Notes: generated by a model from the letters alone, not told the origin. Counted from the stretch's first letter, positions 8,009 through 15,352 are shown. The stretch: DNA of 64,000 bases from Winogradskyella sp. (GCA_013002225.1 JABDKL010000002.1:1-64000); one strand, 5' to 3'. A program made the numbers and translations.

Positions 8009-9319
8009 CTAGCCAGTTGCTGCTAATTCCATTAAAATTGTACATCCAATCGCAGCAATTGTACCTATGGCATAACCAAAAACAGCAAGTAAAACTCCTA
8101 CTGTAGCCAAAGATGGATGAAAAGCAGAAGCAACAATTGGTGCAGATGCTGCGCCACCAACGTTGGCTTGACTTCCAACAGCCAAAAAGAAATAAGGAGC
8201 TTTAATTAATTTCGCAACACCAATTAATAATAAGGCATGAATCGTCATCCAAACAACTCCAATAGCAATTAGACCTACATTATCAAAAATAAGTGTTAGA
8301 TCCATTTTCATACCAATGGAGGCAACCAGGATATAAATAAAAACACTTCCGAACTTACTTGCTCCTGCTCCTTCATAATTTTTTGCTTTTGTATTAGAAA
8401 GTAAAATTGCAATAAGTGTTGCAATACTTATCATCCAAAAGAATTTTGAACCTAAGAATGTAAAGATATTTCTCGTGGTTTGCGATTCAATACCAGCTAC
8501 AATACCCTCGAAAAGTGGTGCTAAAAAGTTAGATGCTAAATGAGCAATACTTACAGTTCCAAAAGCAATTGCAGCAATTATCATAATATCGGTAAGTGAT
8601 GGATTGCGCTTTACTTTTTCTGAAAATGAGGACACTTTTTCTTTTAATTCTTCTATAGATGACGTGTCTGCTTTTAACCATTTATTAATTCGGTTTCTTT
8701 TTCCTATTCCGATTAATATTATGGCCATCCAGATATTGGCTACAACAATATCTACAAATACCATTCCTCCATATTTTGCTTGGTTATAACCATAGATTTC
8801 TAACATTGCAGTTTGGTTAGCACCACCACCAATCCAGCTCCCAGCGAGTGTAGACAGTCCTCTCCACACGGCGTCAGGACCAAAGCCGCCAACCGTTTCT
8901 GGCGAAATACTAGCTATTAAAATTATGGCAATTGGACCACCAATTACGATGCCTAAGGTTCCCGTAAAGAACATTACGAGTGCTTTCCATCCCAGATTAA
9001 AAACTGCTTTAAGATCTATACTTAATGTCATTAAAACTAGGGCGGCCGGAAGTAAATAACGACTTGCTACATAATAAAGATTAGAACTATGTTCTGTCGT
9101 AACTCCTTCATCTGATACTGTCGTCCACTCTGGAGAAATGAGTCCAGTGGTGGTTAGTAGTGCAGGTAGCATATAAGCCATAAACAAACCAGGTACTATT
9201 TTGTAAAATTTTGCCCAAAAGCCTGTTTTTATAGATTCGGTTAAGAATACAAAACCTAGTGCTAACATTAATAATCCAAAAACAATCGTATCGTCAGTAA
9301 AAATTGGTGTGTTATCCAT
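8009..9319 (-). CDS. DUF819 family membrane protein
   Basis: 436 aa and very hydrophobic, with about 10-12 membrane segments and glycine-rich turns ('GSWIGGGANQTAML', 'GSQANVGGAASAPIVA') typical of the DUF819 (YjcL-like) family. Members are permease-like proteins of unproven substrate; the two GG-N/A re-entrant-looking motifs suggest an inverted-repeat transporter fold. I start it at the ATG at 9319 ('MDNTPIFTDD'); an in-frame start 33 bp upstream adds a polar, unconserved extension. It is monocistronic, with a terminator for the upstream operon ending just before it. Function unknown; transport is inference from topology. Confidence 0.88.
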   Translation of the reverse strand: MDNTPIFTDDTIVFGLLMLALGFVFLTESIKTGFWAKFYKIVPGLFMAYMLPALLTTTGLISPEWTTVSDEGVTTEHSSNLYYVASRYLLPAALVLMTLSIDLKAVFNLGWKALVMFFTGTLGIVIGGPIAIILIASISPETVGGFGPDAVWRGLSTLAGSWIGGGANQTAMLEIYGYNQAKYGGMVFVDIVVANIWMAIILIGIGKRNRINKWLKADTSSIEELKEKVSSFSEKVKRNPSLTDIMIIAAIAFGTVSIAHLASNFLAPLFEGIVAGIESQTTRNIFTFLGSKFFWMISIATLIAILLSNTKAKNYEGAGASKFGSVFIYILVASIGMKMDLTLIFDNVGLIAIGVVWMTIHALLLIGVAKLIKAPYFFLAVGSQANVGGAASAPIVASAFHPSLATVGVLLAVFGYAIGTIAAIGCTILMELAATG

Positions 9320-9361
9320 TTTAGAATTTATTTTGGGTCTGCAAAATACCAAATTAAAAGC

Positions 9362-9394
9362 GCATAAAAAAAGTGACTATTTCTAATCACTTTT
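9362..9394 (-). terminator. Terminator of the SPFH operon, overlapping a stop codon
   Basis: An 8-bp stem (9369-9376 with 9387-9394) followed on the minus strand by a long U tract. The RHH gene's stop codon (9387-9389) lies inside the stem. Confidence 0.85.
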
Positions 9395-9566
9395 CATCTT
9401 TCTCATTATTCGTTTTCTTGGGTTGCCGCTTATGTTGTTTAAGTTGTTGCATAAGCATATATTCTATTTGTCCGTTGGTACTACGAAACTCATCAGCAGC
9501 CCACTTTTCAATAGCTTTTAACATTTCTTCATTAATACGTAATGCAAAGGCTTTCTTCTTAGACAT
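9387..9566 (-). CDS. Ribbon-helix-helix (Arc-type) DNA-binding protein
   Basis: 59 aa with the RHH pattern: a short strand 'KAFALRI' (5-11), helix A 'NEEMLKAIEKWAADEF' (12-27) and helix B beginning 'STNGQIEYMLMQQL' (29-42), then a basic, charged tail. Arc/MetJ-type dimers insert the strands into the major groove and often bind arrays of repeated sites. The ATG at 9566 is used; an in-frame TTG 9 bp upstream has no support. It overlaps the preceding gene by 8 bp and is the last gene of the SPFH operon. It is the obvious candidate regulator of that operon, though other targets are possible. Confidence 0.85.
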   Translation of the reverse strand: MSKKKAFALRINEEMLKAIEKWAADEFRSTNGQIEYMLMQQLKQHKRQPKKTNNEKDEK

Positions 9567-10068
9567 TATTCTCAAATTTGTATTTATACGTTACTAAAAC
9601 ATTTTCTGCTTCAACCTTTTTTTGTGTACCAATTAATAGTCTTTTACCGTTATTTAATTCAAGTTGAATACCTATGTCTCCGGATACATTAATTGCTTTT
9701 CCTTTTGATTTTTTCCAAAGATTCCCACCTTTAAGTCCCCAACCGCCATATTCACTCAAAGCATCATATTGTCTCACATATGCGCTATTGATATCGTTCC
9801 ATTTCAACACTCTAAATTTCATATGAAAAGGGAAGAATTGGTAGTGTACACCTTCTTCATCAATCCTTGTATTGAGTTTAAAAGAAAATATAAAGACCGA
9901 CGCTAATATTAAGACACCTATCCATAAAATTAATTCCGCGACAGAAAAACTATCTGAATCCTTAATGTAAATACCCAATACTATTCCTATAGGCACGAAA
10001 AGGCTAATTATTATAATAATAATTAGCCATAATTGGTTAAAGCGCTGTTGCTCTATAAAAACTCGCAT
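9559..10068 (-). CDS. Two-pass membrane protein with a PH-like cytoplasmic domain
   Basis: 169 aa. Two hydrophobic segments (about 13-36 'LWLIIIIIISLFVPIG' and 46-63 'LILWIGVLILASVFIF') are followed by a beta-rich region with the pattern 'TRIDEEGVHYQFFPFHMKF ... LKWNDINSAYVRQYD', as in bacterial PH-like membrane proteins. A Gly-rich patch 'YGGWGLKGG' and a closing strand-helix unit complete it. I do not recognise a named function. The start codon shares one base with the stop of the DUF4177 gene (TAATG), and its end overlaps the RHH gene by 8 bp, so translation of the three is coupled. Confidence 0.8.
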   Translation of the reverse strand: MRVFIEQQRFNQLWLIIIIIISLFVPIGIVLGIYIKDSDSFSVAELILWIGVLILASVFIFSFKLNTRIDEEGVHYQFFPFHMKFRVLKWNDINSAYVRQYDALSEYGGWGLKGGNLWKKSKGKAINVSGDIGIQLELNNGKRLLIGTQKKVEAENVLVTYKYKFENNV

Positions 10069-10226
10069 TATCTATTTTTATCACGTTCTAATATGACCAT
10101 TGCTGAGTTCGGGACAATGTGCTTTACGTCCCAACCTTCTCTAGCATATTGATTCAAAATATCTTCGTATTTCTGAATTCGGTTTGTAAACCCAAGTTTT
10201 GGATTTATCACTTTATATTCTTTCAT
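10068..10226 (-). CDS. DUF4177-like small protein
   Basis: A complete 52-aa frame from ATG (10226) to TAA (10068-10070) that is easy to miss because of its size. It begins MKEYKVINPKLGF and contains 'YEDILNQYAREGWDVKHIV', the pattern of DUF4177 proteins (the 'LNxxxxEGWDV' core). It overlaps the upstream 61-aa gene by 14 bp and the downstream membrane-protein gene by 1 bp, so it fills an otherwise unexplained gap inside the operon. Small soluble protein; role unknown. Confidence 0.82.
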   Translation of the reverse strand: MKEYKVINPKLGFTNRIQKYEDILNQYAREGWDVKHIVPNSAMVILERDKNR

Positions 10227-10398
10227 CTTTGCTATCTTTAAAAATTAATAAAGCTAGAAGCAGGCCAATAATTATACCGCCAATTGAGCCATATAACATG
10301 CCCCATGCGATATTTCCGGTCACGGCACCACTGGTAACTCCAATACTGGTACCAATGGCGCTTACAACACCTATACATAATACCTGATTTCTATTCAT
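10213..10398 (-). CDS. 61-aa glycine-rich membrane protein
   Basis: Almost entirely hydrophobic, with small residues: two segments about 5-26 ('VLCIGVVSAIGTSIGV') and 28-52 ('GNIAWGMLYGSIGGIIIGLL'), then a charged tail KDSKDERI. GxxxG-like spacing suggests helix packing or oligomerisation. It starts 4 bp after the SPFH stop and overlaps the DUF4177 start by 14 bp. No recognised family. Its place between an SPFH scaffold and the DUF4177 gene suggests a partner of the scaffold (inference). Confidence 0.75.
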   Translation of the reverse strand: MNRNQVLCIGVVSAIGTSIGVTSGAVTGNIAWGMLYGSIGGIIIGLLLALLIFKDSKDERI

Positions 10399-10402
10399 TT
10401 TA

Positions 10403-11263
10403 CTAATGGTTTAAGGTTCCTGCGTTTACAATGGGTGAGGCATCTCTATCGCCACATAGTACTACCATAAGGTTACTTACCATTGCAGCTTTGCGTTCTT
10501 CATCTAAAATAACTACTTCTTTTTTGTTGAGTTCCTCTATTGCCATTTCGACCATGCTTACAGCGCCTTCAACAATTTTATGTCTAGCAGCAACAATGGC
10601 TGTAGCCTGCTGGCGTTTTAACATGGCATTCGCAATCTCATTTGCATAGGCCAGATAACCTATGCGTGCCTCCAAAACTTCTATACCTGCAATAGTTAAG
10701 CGTTCGTCAATTTCTTTTTCAAGAGCTTCACTTACTTCGTTAACACTAGAGCGCAACGTTATATCTTCGTCATGGCCTTCATCTGCAAAATTATCGTAGG
10801 GATACATACTGGCCAATTTACGTACTGCAGCATCAGTTTGCACTCTTACGAAGTTTTCGTAATTATCTACATCGAATGCTGCTTTGTATGTATTCTGTAC
10901 ACGCCATACGAGTATGGTGCTTATCATAACAGGATTTCCTAATTTATCATTGACCTTAAGGCGCTCACTATCAAAATTGCTGGCTCTAAGTGAAATTTTC
11001 TTCTTAGTAAAAAAAGGGTTTACCCAGTAGAATCCATTTTTTTTAACAGTGCCAACATATTTTCCGAATAGCAAAAGGACGCGCGACCCATTTGGCTGCA
11101 CCATTAAGAATCCGAATGCTAGAACCAATGATGCCACAATACCAAATGCCGGCCATCCTGTTTTGGTTATTGGTATAAGTGCAATACTTCCAAAAAACAA
11201 TATTAAAAATAAAAACAGCATTAAGTAACCATTGGCTGGAACGATAATTTTTTCTTCTTTCAT
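10403..11263 (-). CDS. SPFH (band 7/prohibitin-like) domain membrane protein
   Basis: 286 aa. Two N-terminal hydrophobic segments (about 13-32 and 36-54) anchor it, followed by an SPFH domain (about 55-220; 'QPNGSRVLLLFGKYVGTVKK', 'LRASNFDSERLKVNDKLGNP', 'LVWRVQNTYKAAFDVDNYE') and a helical C-terminal arm with 'MLKRQQATAIVAARHKIVEG'. SPFH proteins form large ring or microdomain scaffolds in membranes and often control proteases or envelope stress proteins. No NfeD-like or HflK/C partner is beside it, so it is not the standard floT/nfeD or hflKC arrangement. It is the first gene of a five-gene operon ending with an RHH regulator, with phased repeats in the upstream region. Specific function unknown. 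Confidence 0.88.
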   Translation of the reverse strand: MKEEKIIVPANGYLMLFLFLILFFGSIALIPITKTGWPAFGIVASLVLAFGFLMVQPNGSRVLLLFGKYVGTVKKNGFYWVNPFFTKKKISLRASNFDSERLKVNDKLGNPVMISTILVWRVQNTYKAAFDVDNYENFVRVQTDAAVRKLASMYPYDNFADEGHDEDITLRSSVNEVSEALEKEIDERLTIAGIEVLEARIGYLAYANEIANAMLKRQQATAIVAARHKIVEGAVSMVEMAIEELNKKEVVILDEERKAAMVSNLMVVLCGDRDASPIVNAGTLNH

Positions 11264-11302
11264 AATTAAAAATTTAATTGGTTAATAATCATTAAATTCA
11301 AT

Positions 11303-11331
11303 ATGATATTAAAATGATATCATAAAGATAT
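11303..11331. promoter_or_regulatory. Three GATAT elements at exact 11-bp spacing upstream of the SPFH operon
   Basis: GATAT occurs at 11305, 11316 and 11327, one per helical turn; the first two are part of ATGATAT direct repeats (11303, 11314), and 11314-11323 is a 10-bp palindrome ATGATATCAT. The array sits 40-70 bp upstream of the SPFH start codon, where the promoter should be. Repeated phased sites fit an RHH repressor, and the operon encodes one; binding is untested. Confidence 0.5.
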
Positions 11332-11397
11332 ATAATATTAGTATAGGAATCAAAAGTTTTGTTACACATTTTTAAATAAAAAATAAAAATTAAAGTT

Positions 11398-11412
11398 TGG
11401 CACACGATTTGT
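11398..11412 (+). promoter_or_regulatory. Sigma-54-like promoter element (TGG at 11398, TTTG at 11408)
   Basis: A TGGCAC block followed by TTTGT, with exactly 10 bp between the GG (11399-11400) and the G of GT (11411), close to the -24/-12 GG-N10-GC rule but with GT instead of GC. It points rightward into a spacer that ends in a terminator. It could be chance in AT-rich DNA. Confidence 0.35.
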
Positions 11413-11422
11413 TATATATAAA

Positions 11423-11531
11423 CCGTAATGATTATAGCGATAGTTACTCAACGTAACACACTACAAAATCGCAACATTACATTTGGTTGGTTAGTTAGTA
11501 AAAAAGCATCTCTTAGTTGAGATGCTTTTTT
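11423..11531 (+). ncRNA. Candidate small RNA between the SPFH and hydrolase genes
   Basis: The spacer has a sigma-54-like element at its left and an intrinsic terminator at its right, about 109 bp apart, in the same direction. The only rightward frame (ATG 11428, 30 codons) ends inside the terminator stem and has no protein-like features. The 5' end is estimated from the promoter element; expression is untested. Confidence 0.35.
11500..11531. terminator. Bidirectional intrinsic terminator
   Basis: A 13-bp perfect stem (11500-11512 with 11519-11531) with A run on one side and T run on the other, so it works in both directions. It can end the minus-strand hydrolase gene and any rightward RNA from 11423. 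Confidence 0.9.
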
Positions 11532-11556
11532 AGTTTAAATCAGCTGTATCTATGAT

Positions 11557-12486
11557 CTAGCTTTTGATAAATTCTAAAATATTAGATATTAATTTCGGCG
11601 ATATTGGCCGGAAGGATTCATTATATGATTTGGAGTTTTCCAGGTCATCACCTTCGATTTCAAACAACACGTGGTTCATGTTTTCTATAATTACCAGTTG
11701 CGCACGCTCGTTAGAGGCTTTTAGTAGTTTAGCTTCATCTACGGAAACTTGTAAATCTTTTGAACCATTTAATAAAAGAATTGGAACTTGAATAGTTTTA
11801 AGAATTTCCGCCGGATAATACTTCATCCAGTTGATCATAAAAGGCTGAAGGTCGGCGTTAAAAAGCGATGCTAATGCAACAGGGAATTCTGATGTGGTTT
11901 CACCCTTTTTTAATATGGTAGTAACACGTAGTGCTTCCTCACCTAATTTAGGTGCCATTTTAGTGACCTGCTCCACAATAACATCACCGATATTGTTTCC
12001 GGCGCCAGCAATTGATATAAACCCGTCTGCATTGCCTTTTGCTGCGAGCATACCTACCAAACTTCCTTGACTGTGTCCAATAACATATATTTTATTGTAT
12101 GTTCCTTTGTTCTTAAAAAATTCAATAACACTGGTAGCATCAGTAACAAAATCGTCGAACATAATGTCTTTATCCACATTACCTTGTCGTATTTGTTTTA
12201 CAATTCGCTTATCATATCTAAATGTAGCGATGCCTTTATTACTTAAAGCCTGCGCTAATTTTTTAAGCGAGTTGTTTTTTAGAAAATTCTGATTGCCATC
12301 TCTATTAGTAGGACCGGAACCAGCGATTAAAATAGCAAGATCAAATTTTTCGGAATCTGAATTTAATGGTGTAAGTAATGTACCATCTATATATTCATTA
12401 ACTGTAAGTTCTTCGGTCGTAAATAATTTGTCTTGCGAAAAGCCAAAAGAAGAAACTAGTAATAAGGTAATAAGTAAATTTTTCAT
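11557..12486 (-). CDS. Secreted alpha/beta hydrolase (S33-like)
   Basis: 309 aa with a signal peptide (about 1-18, 'LLVSSFGFSQ'). The alpha/beta hydrolase core shows the nucleophile elbow 'GHSQGS' (Ser139), an acidic residue at 'LLNGSKDLQVS' (Asp244) and the catalytic His272 in 'ENMNHVLFE'; the oxyanion region is 'IAGSGPTNRDGN'. It looks like a serine aminopeptidase or dienelactone-hydrolase-like esterase of the periplasm. The substrate cannot be read from sequence. Monocistronic, ending at the bidirectional terminator. Its 5' flank contains a long inverted repeat (12593-12663) that could affect its expression. Confidence 0.88.
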   Translation of the reverse strand: MKNLLITLLLVSSFGFSQDKLFTTEELTVNEYIDGTLLTPLNSDSEKFDLAILIAGSGPTNRDGNQNFLKNNSLKKLAQALSNKGIATFRYDKRIVKQIRQGNVDKDIMFDDFVTDATSVIEFFKNKGTYNKIYVIGHSQGSLVGMLAAKGNADGFISIAGAGNNIGDVIVEQVTKMAPKLGEEALRVTTILKKGETTSEFPVALASLFNADLQPFMINWMKYYPAEILKTIQVPILLLNGSKDLQVSVDEAKLLKASNERAQLVIIENMNHVLFEIEGDDLENSKSYNESFRPISPKLISNILEFIKS

Positions 12487-12592
12487 TTATAGGGTTATTT
12501 ATAAGTCTAAAATTAAATGAATCTTAAATTTTGAAACAATTTTTATGCCCTTTTATTATAACTAAGAGAAATTTATGTGACTATTAGTGCTG

Positions 12593-12663
12593 CACTTTAT
12601 CGATGAAACACATAATTTCATCTATAAATGTTAAAATTATATGTATTTCATCGATTAAAAGTG
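12593..12663. repeat. Long imperfect inverted repeat with ATCGATGAAA arms
   Basis: The left arm (12593-12617) and right arm (12635-12663) pair over about 25 bp with small bulges; each contains ATCGATGAAA or its complement. A further TTTCATC copy lies in the loop (about 12615-12621). The right arm is followed by TTTTTTA, so read rightward it resembles a terminator with a long stem. It could instead be a paired operator. Confidence 0.6.
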
Positions 12664-12673
12664 TTTTTTAGCG

Positions 12674-12701
12674 TTGATATTGAAATACAATTATATATTT
12701 G
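12674..12701 (+). promoter_or_regulatory. Promoter for a candidate small RNA (TTG, 17 bp, TATATTTG)
   Basis: A perfect -7 TATATTTG at 12694-12701, with a TTG at 12674-12676. The 17-bp spacer is slightly shorter than the usual 19-21 bp. It reads into a non-coding stretch ending in a strong terminator. Confidence 0.5.
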
Positions 12702-12707
12702 AAGTGT

Positions 12708-12841
12708 ACTAAAATTTAGTTTTAGTTCAATGGATTAATTAATTAATATTTGCATTATGATGTTGACTTAGAGACCCTGAATCTACATTAAATATTAAAG
12801 CAAATAAACGGAAGCCGAGATTGAGGGATCTCGGCTTTTTG
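12708..12841 (+). ncRNA. Candidate small RNA upstream of the alkB 3' end
   Basis: About 134 nt from the predicted start to the end of the T run. It carries its own promoter-like motif and a GC-rich terminator, and its frames are only two to four codons long. It is convergent with alkB, whose stop is 7 bp beyond the terminator, so it could also be a long tail region. The terminator points rightward only, which supports a rightward transcript. Rfam families found in flavobacteria (for example Flavo-1) should be compared. Confidence 0.4.
12813..12841 (+). terminator. Rightward intrinsic terminator
   Basis: A 9-bp perfect stem (12813-12821 with 12828-12836), six-base loop and a T tract. There is no U tract for the opposite strand, so it does not serve alkB. 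Confidence 0.85.
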
Positions 12842-12847
12842 TTGTTA

Positions 12848-13450
12848 TTAACTTTTTAGCTTTCTAAATGTTAGGTTAATTCTAGGTTTTATGACCTTTT
12901 TCGTTTTAGCGATTTGATGGAGCCAGTAATGCTGCATTTCTCCTTTCATAATCAACAAACTGCCGTGGTTTAAATCTAACTTATAGCGTTCCTCATTCAG
13001 TGTTCTATGTTTAAAATGAAACGGACGGCTTTCTCCTAGACTTACTGAAGCAATAACAGGGTTTATACCTAATTCTTTTTCATTATCGGCATGCCATCCA
13101 TTACTATCCTTTCCGTCTCTGTACAGATTAATCAAAACTGTATTAAAATGAGATTGGCTTTGCAGTTCTACTTTACTTTTTATTTCTAACAAGGTTTTGG
13201 TAAAGGGGAGTGGATGCATTACAATATTAGAGTAGCTATACGTCTTATCCGTGTCACTGTACAATGACGTTAATCTTGGTTGCTTAAAGGTTTTGCCAAA
13301 TACAGTTATGTCTTCTTGTTGCCAGTTTGTTTCTGATTCAATGGTGTTATATAATTGATTTGCTTTGGTTGTGGAGAAAAATTCTGGAACATACAGTAAT
13401 TCTGCATTAGGAAGAATTAAATGTTGTTTCTCTTGTGAAAACAAGTCCAT
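12848..13450 (-). CDS. AlkB-like alpha-ketoglutarate-dependent dioxygenase
   Basis: 200 aa. Fe(II)/2-oxoglutarate fold with the HxD pair H120/D122 in 'NGWHADNEKELG', the distal His178 ('YWLHQIAKT'), and the Arg residues R190 and R196 in 'KPRINLTFR' that bind 2-oxoglutarate and stabilise substrate. The family removes alkyl groups from DNA or RNA bases by oxidation; this short form resembles ALKBH2/3-type bacterial homologues. Upstream genes point away, so it is monocistronic; only 32 bp separate its start from the divergent dipeptidase gene, so the two promoters must overlap. Repair of alkylated DNA is inference from family. Confidence 0.92.
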   Translation of the reverse strand: MDLFSQEKQHLILPNAELLYVPEFFSTTKANQLYNTIESETNWQQEDITVFGKTFKQPRLTSLYSDTDKTYSYSNIVMHPLPFTKTLLEIKSKVELQSQSHFNTVLINLYRDGKDSNGWHADNEKELGINPVIASVSLGESRPFHFKHRTLNEERYKLDLNHGSLLIMKGEMQHYWLHQIAKTKKVIKPRINLTFRKLKS

Positions 13451-13482
13451 CGTAAAATTTTTATCTAAATTAGTATTTCATT

Positions 13483-14163
13483 ATGAAATATAAAATTGTT
13501 ACGCTTTTAGTTTTTCTAGGCTTGGTCAGGATAAGTTTTAATCAGAAACAATCTTTACCAGATGGCTTTGTCTATGCTAAGGAGGTCATTAAAGATCTAG
13601 ATGTAGAGTTGCGCTACTTTTCTTCAAAAAATTTTGTAGGCGATACTATTGAAGGGTATAAAGCGAATACATTAATTATTACTGAAGACGCAGCTAAAAA
13701 GTTAAAGCTTGTACAAGACGAATTGCAGAAGCAAAATTTATGTCTAAGGGTATATGATGGTTATAGGCCACAGCGCGCGGTTAATCATTTTATACGTTGG
13801 GCTAAAGACTTAAATGACACTATAAATAAGCCTGAATTTTATCCTAATGTTAAAAAACACAACCTTTTTAAACATGGATATATTGCTTCAAGGTCAGGCC
13901 ATAGTAGAGGAAGTACTTTAGATTTAACAATTGTAAGTGGCGAAACCGGTGAACCAATAGATATGGGCAGTCCGTATGATTTCTTCGGACAACAATCTTG
14001 GGTAGAATACTGTGGTATCACAGACCAACAAAAAGCAAATAGACAACTATTACAGACTGTTATGCTAAAGCATAATTTTAGGAATTATCCTAAAGAATGG
14101 TGGCACTTTACATTACGCTGGGAACCTTTTCCAGAGACCTACTTTGATTTTGAAGTGGAGTAA
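13483..14163 (+). CDS. VanX/DdpX-like D-alanyl-D-alanine dipeptidase (M15D)
   Basis: 226 aa with an N-terminal hydrophobic signal segment (about 1-20). Zinc-peptidase motifs are complete: 'VYDGYRPQRAV' (Arg95), 'SGHSRGSTLDLTI' with H140 and D147, and 'EWWHFTL' with catalytic E205 and H208. The family cleaves D-Ala-D-Ala dipeptide; with a signal peptide and no vanH/vanA/vanRS nearby, a role in recycling or scavenging of peptidoglycan fragments is more likely than glycopeptide resistance. It ends 1 bp before the convergent MFS gene's stop codon. Confidence 0.9.
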   Translation: MKYKIVTLLVFLGLVRISFNQKQSLPDGFVYAKEVIKDLDVELRYFSSKNFVGDTIEGYKANTLIITEDAAKKLKLVQDELQKQNLCLRVYDGYRPQRAVNHFIRWAKDLNDTINKPEFYPNVKKHNLFKHGYIASRSGHSRGSTLDLTIVSGETGEPIDMGSPYDFFGQQSWVEYCGITDQQKANRQLLQTVMLKHNFRNYPKEWWHFTLRWEPFPETYFDFEVE

Positions 14164-14164
14164 A

Positions 14165-15346
14165 TTAAGATTTTCTCAAATATACTAACCCAATTATAGG
14201 GCCTAAAGCTAAAATCATAAAAATAAATTGTGGGTTTTCAAACTGAGCAAGGAAAAGATTTAACAGTTGAATACTTATTATGGTAATGGTAAAACCTATA
14301 CAATTAACAATCGTTAAAGCTGTTCCTCTTGAATGTGCATCACTATTTTGAGTAACCATTGTAGAAAACAGAGGTGAATCTGCAATAACTGCCATTCCCC
14401 AGACAATCAAAATAATAATGAACAAGACACTTGAGTTTATACTAAATAACAATGGAGAAAGCAAACAGCACAAACCTGAGAGACCTAATGCTGAAACCGC
14501 AGTATTTTTTGTTCCGAATTTGGTAGCGATATAACCGCCTAAAATACAGGCGAACGTGCCAGACGCAATAATTATAAAAGTCATCAACGGAATGTTAATA
14601 TCAACATTGTGAAGTTTTGAATACGCTATTAGTAATATAGGTGTAAAGGTCCAAAAGGCATAGAGCTCCCACATATGTCCAAAGTATCCGAATGCGGCAG
14701 CTCTAAATGAAGACTTATTAAATACATTTATAATTTTTGATGCGTCAAACCTAGGTGCTAATTCCTGATACGGGCCACTACCCACAAAGACTATAATAAG
14801 CAGGCCACCTAATAAAGAAAGCAGCGAGGTAGACCAAACCACAAAAGCCCAGTTAAGGTTAATATTAAAAGATTTTATTAAATAAGGAAATGAGGTGCCT
14901 AAAACTAAAGCGCCGACCAAAAAGCTTAGGGATAAACCTAAGCCTTTTTTATAGTGATCTGAGGCAATCTTCATACCTACAGGATAGATCCCAGCCAAGC
15001 TAAACCCAGTAAAAAAGCGAAAAACTAAGAGCGTCCCTATTGTATTGTTGCTATACAACATTCCAAGATTAAAAATAGCACCAACAATTGCACATGAAAA
15101 GAAAATTTTTGAGGGTGAAAATCGATCACTAACAGTAAAAAATGCAAAAAGCAGTGTTCCTAAAATAAACCCAAATTGTACTGCTGAGCTAATGTTTCCC
15201 AAAGATTGTGTGCTGAGGTTGTATGCCGTTATTAGGTCTTCAATGATTGAGTTGCCTGCAAACCAGGTCGATGTACAACAGAATTGTGACAAGATAATGA
15301 TAGGCAATACCCGTTTTTTACTAGGCGATGTGCTATTGTTTTTCAA
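14165..15346 (-). CDS. MFS transporter
   Basis: 393 aa with about 12 membrane segments in two six-helix halves. A loop such as 'FTVSDRFSPSKIF' after helix 2 matches the MFS A-motif position, and 'GYIATKFGTKNTAV' is its counterpart in the second half. The substrate is not evident. It is the third gene of a minus-strand operon: it starts 6 bp after the DoxX stop. Length is typical. The start at 15346 (ATG, 'MKNNSTSPSKKRVLPI') places a short polar N-terminus before helix 1. Confidence 0.88.
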   Translation of the reverse strand: MKNNSTSPSKKRVLPIIILSQFCCTSTWFAGNSIIEDLITAYNLSTQSLGNISSAVQFGFILGTLLFAFFTVSDRFSPSKIFFSCAIVGAIFNLGMLYSNNTIGTLLVFRFFTGFSLAGIYPVGMKIASDHYKKGLGLSLSFLVGALVLGTSFPYLIKSFNINLNWAFVVWSTSLLSLLGGLLIIVFVGSGPYQELAPRFDASKIINVFNKSSFRAAAFGYFGHMWELYAFWTFTPILLIAYSKLHNVDINIPLMTFIIIASGTFACILGGYIATKFGTKNTAVSALGLSGLCCLLSPLLFSINSSVLFIIILIVWGMAVIADSPLFSTMVTQNSDAHSRGTALTIVNCIGFTITIISIQLLNLFLAQFENPQFIFMILALGPIIGLVYLRKS

Positions 15347-15352
15347 GAGATT

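Larger units (their letters stand above)
12487..12847. other. 361-bp spacer with a long inverted repeat and a candidate RNA unit
   Basis: No credible coding frame on either strand. Two structured parts are seen: an inverted repeat with a T run at 12593-12669, and a promoter-to-terminator unit at 12674-12841, both annotated separately. The first 100 bp are AT-rich and hold the 5' region of the hydrolase gene, with no clear promoter motif. Confidence 0.6.

Noticed and set aside
11428..11520. 30-codon frame in the spacer left of the hydrolase gene
   Set aside because: Its stop lies inside the terminator stem and the product has no recognisable features; a non-coding RNA is the simpler reading.
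13483..14163. VanX-like gene as a vancomycin-resistance determinant
   Set aside because: No vanH, vanA-type ligase or vanRS is adjacent, and the protein has a signal segment; recycling of D-Ala-D-Ala is more likely.
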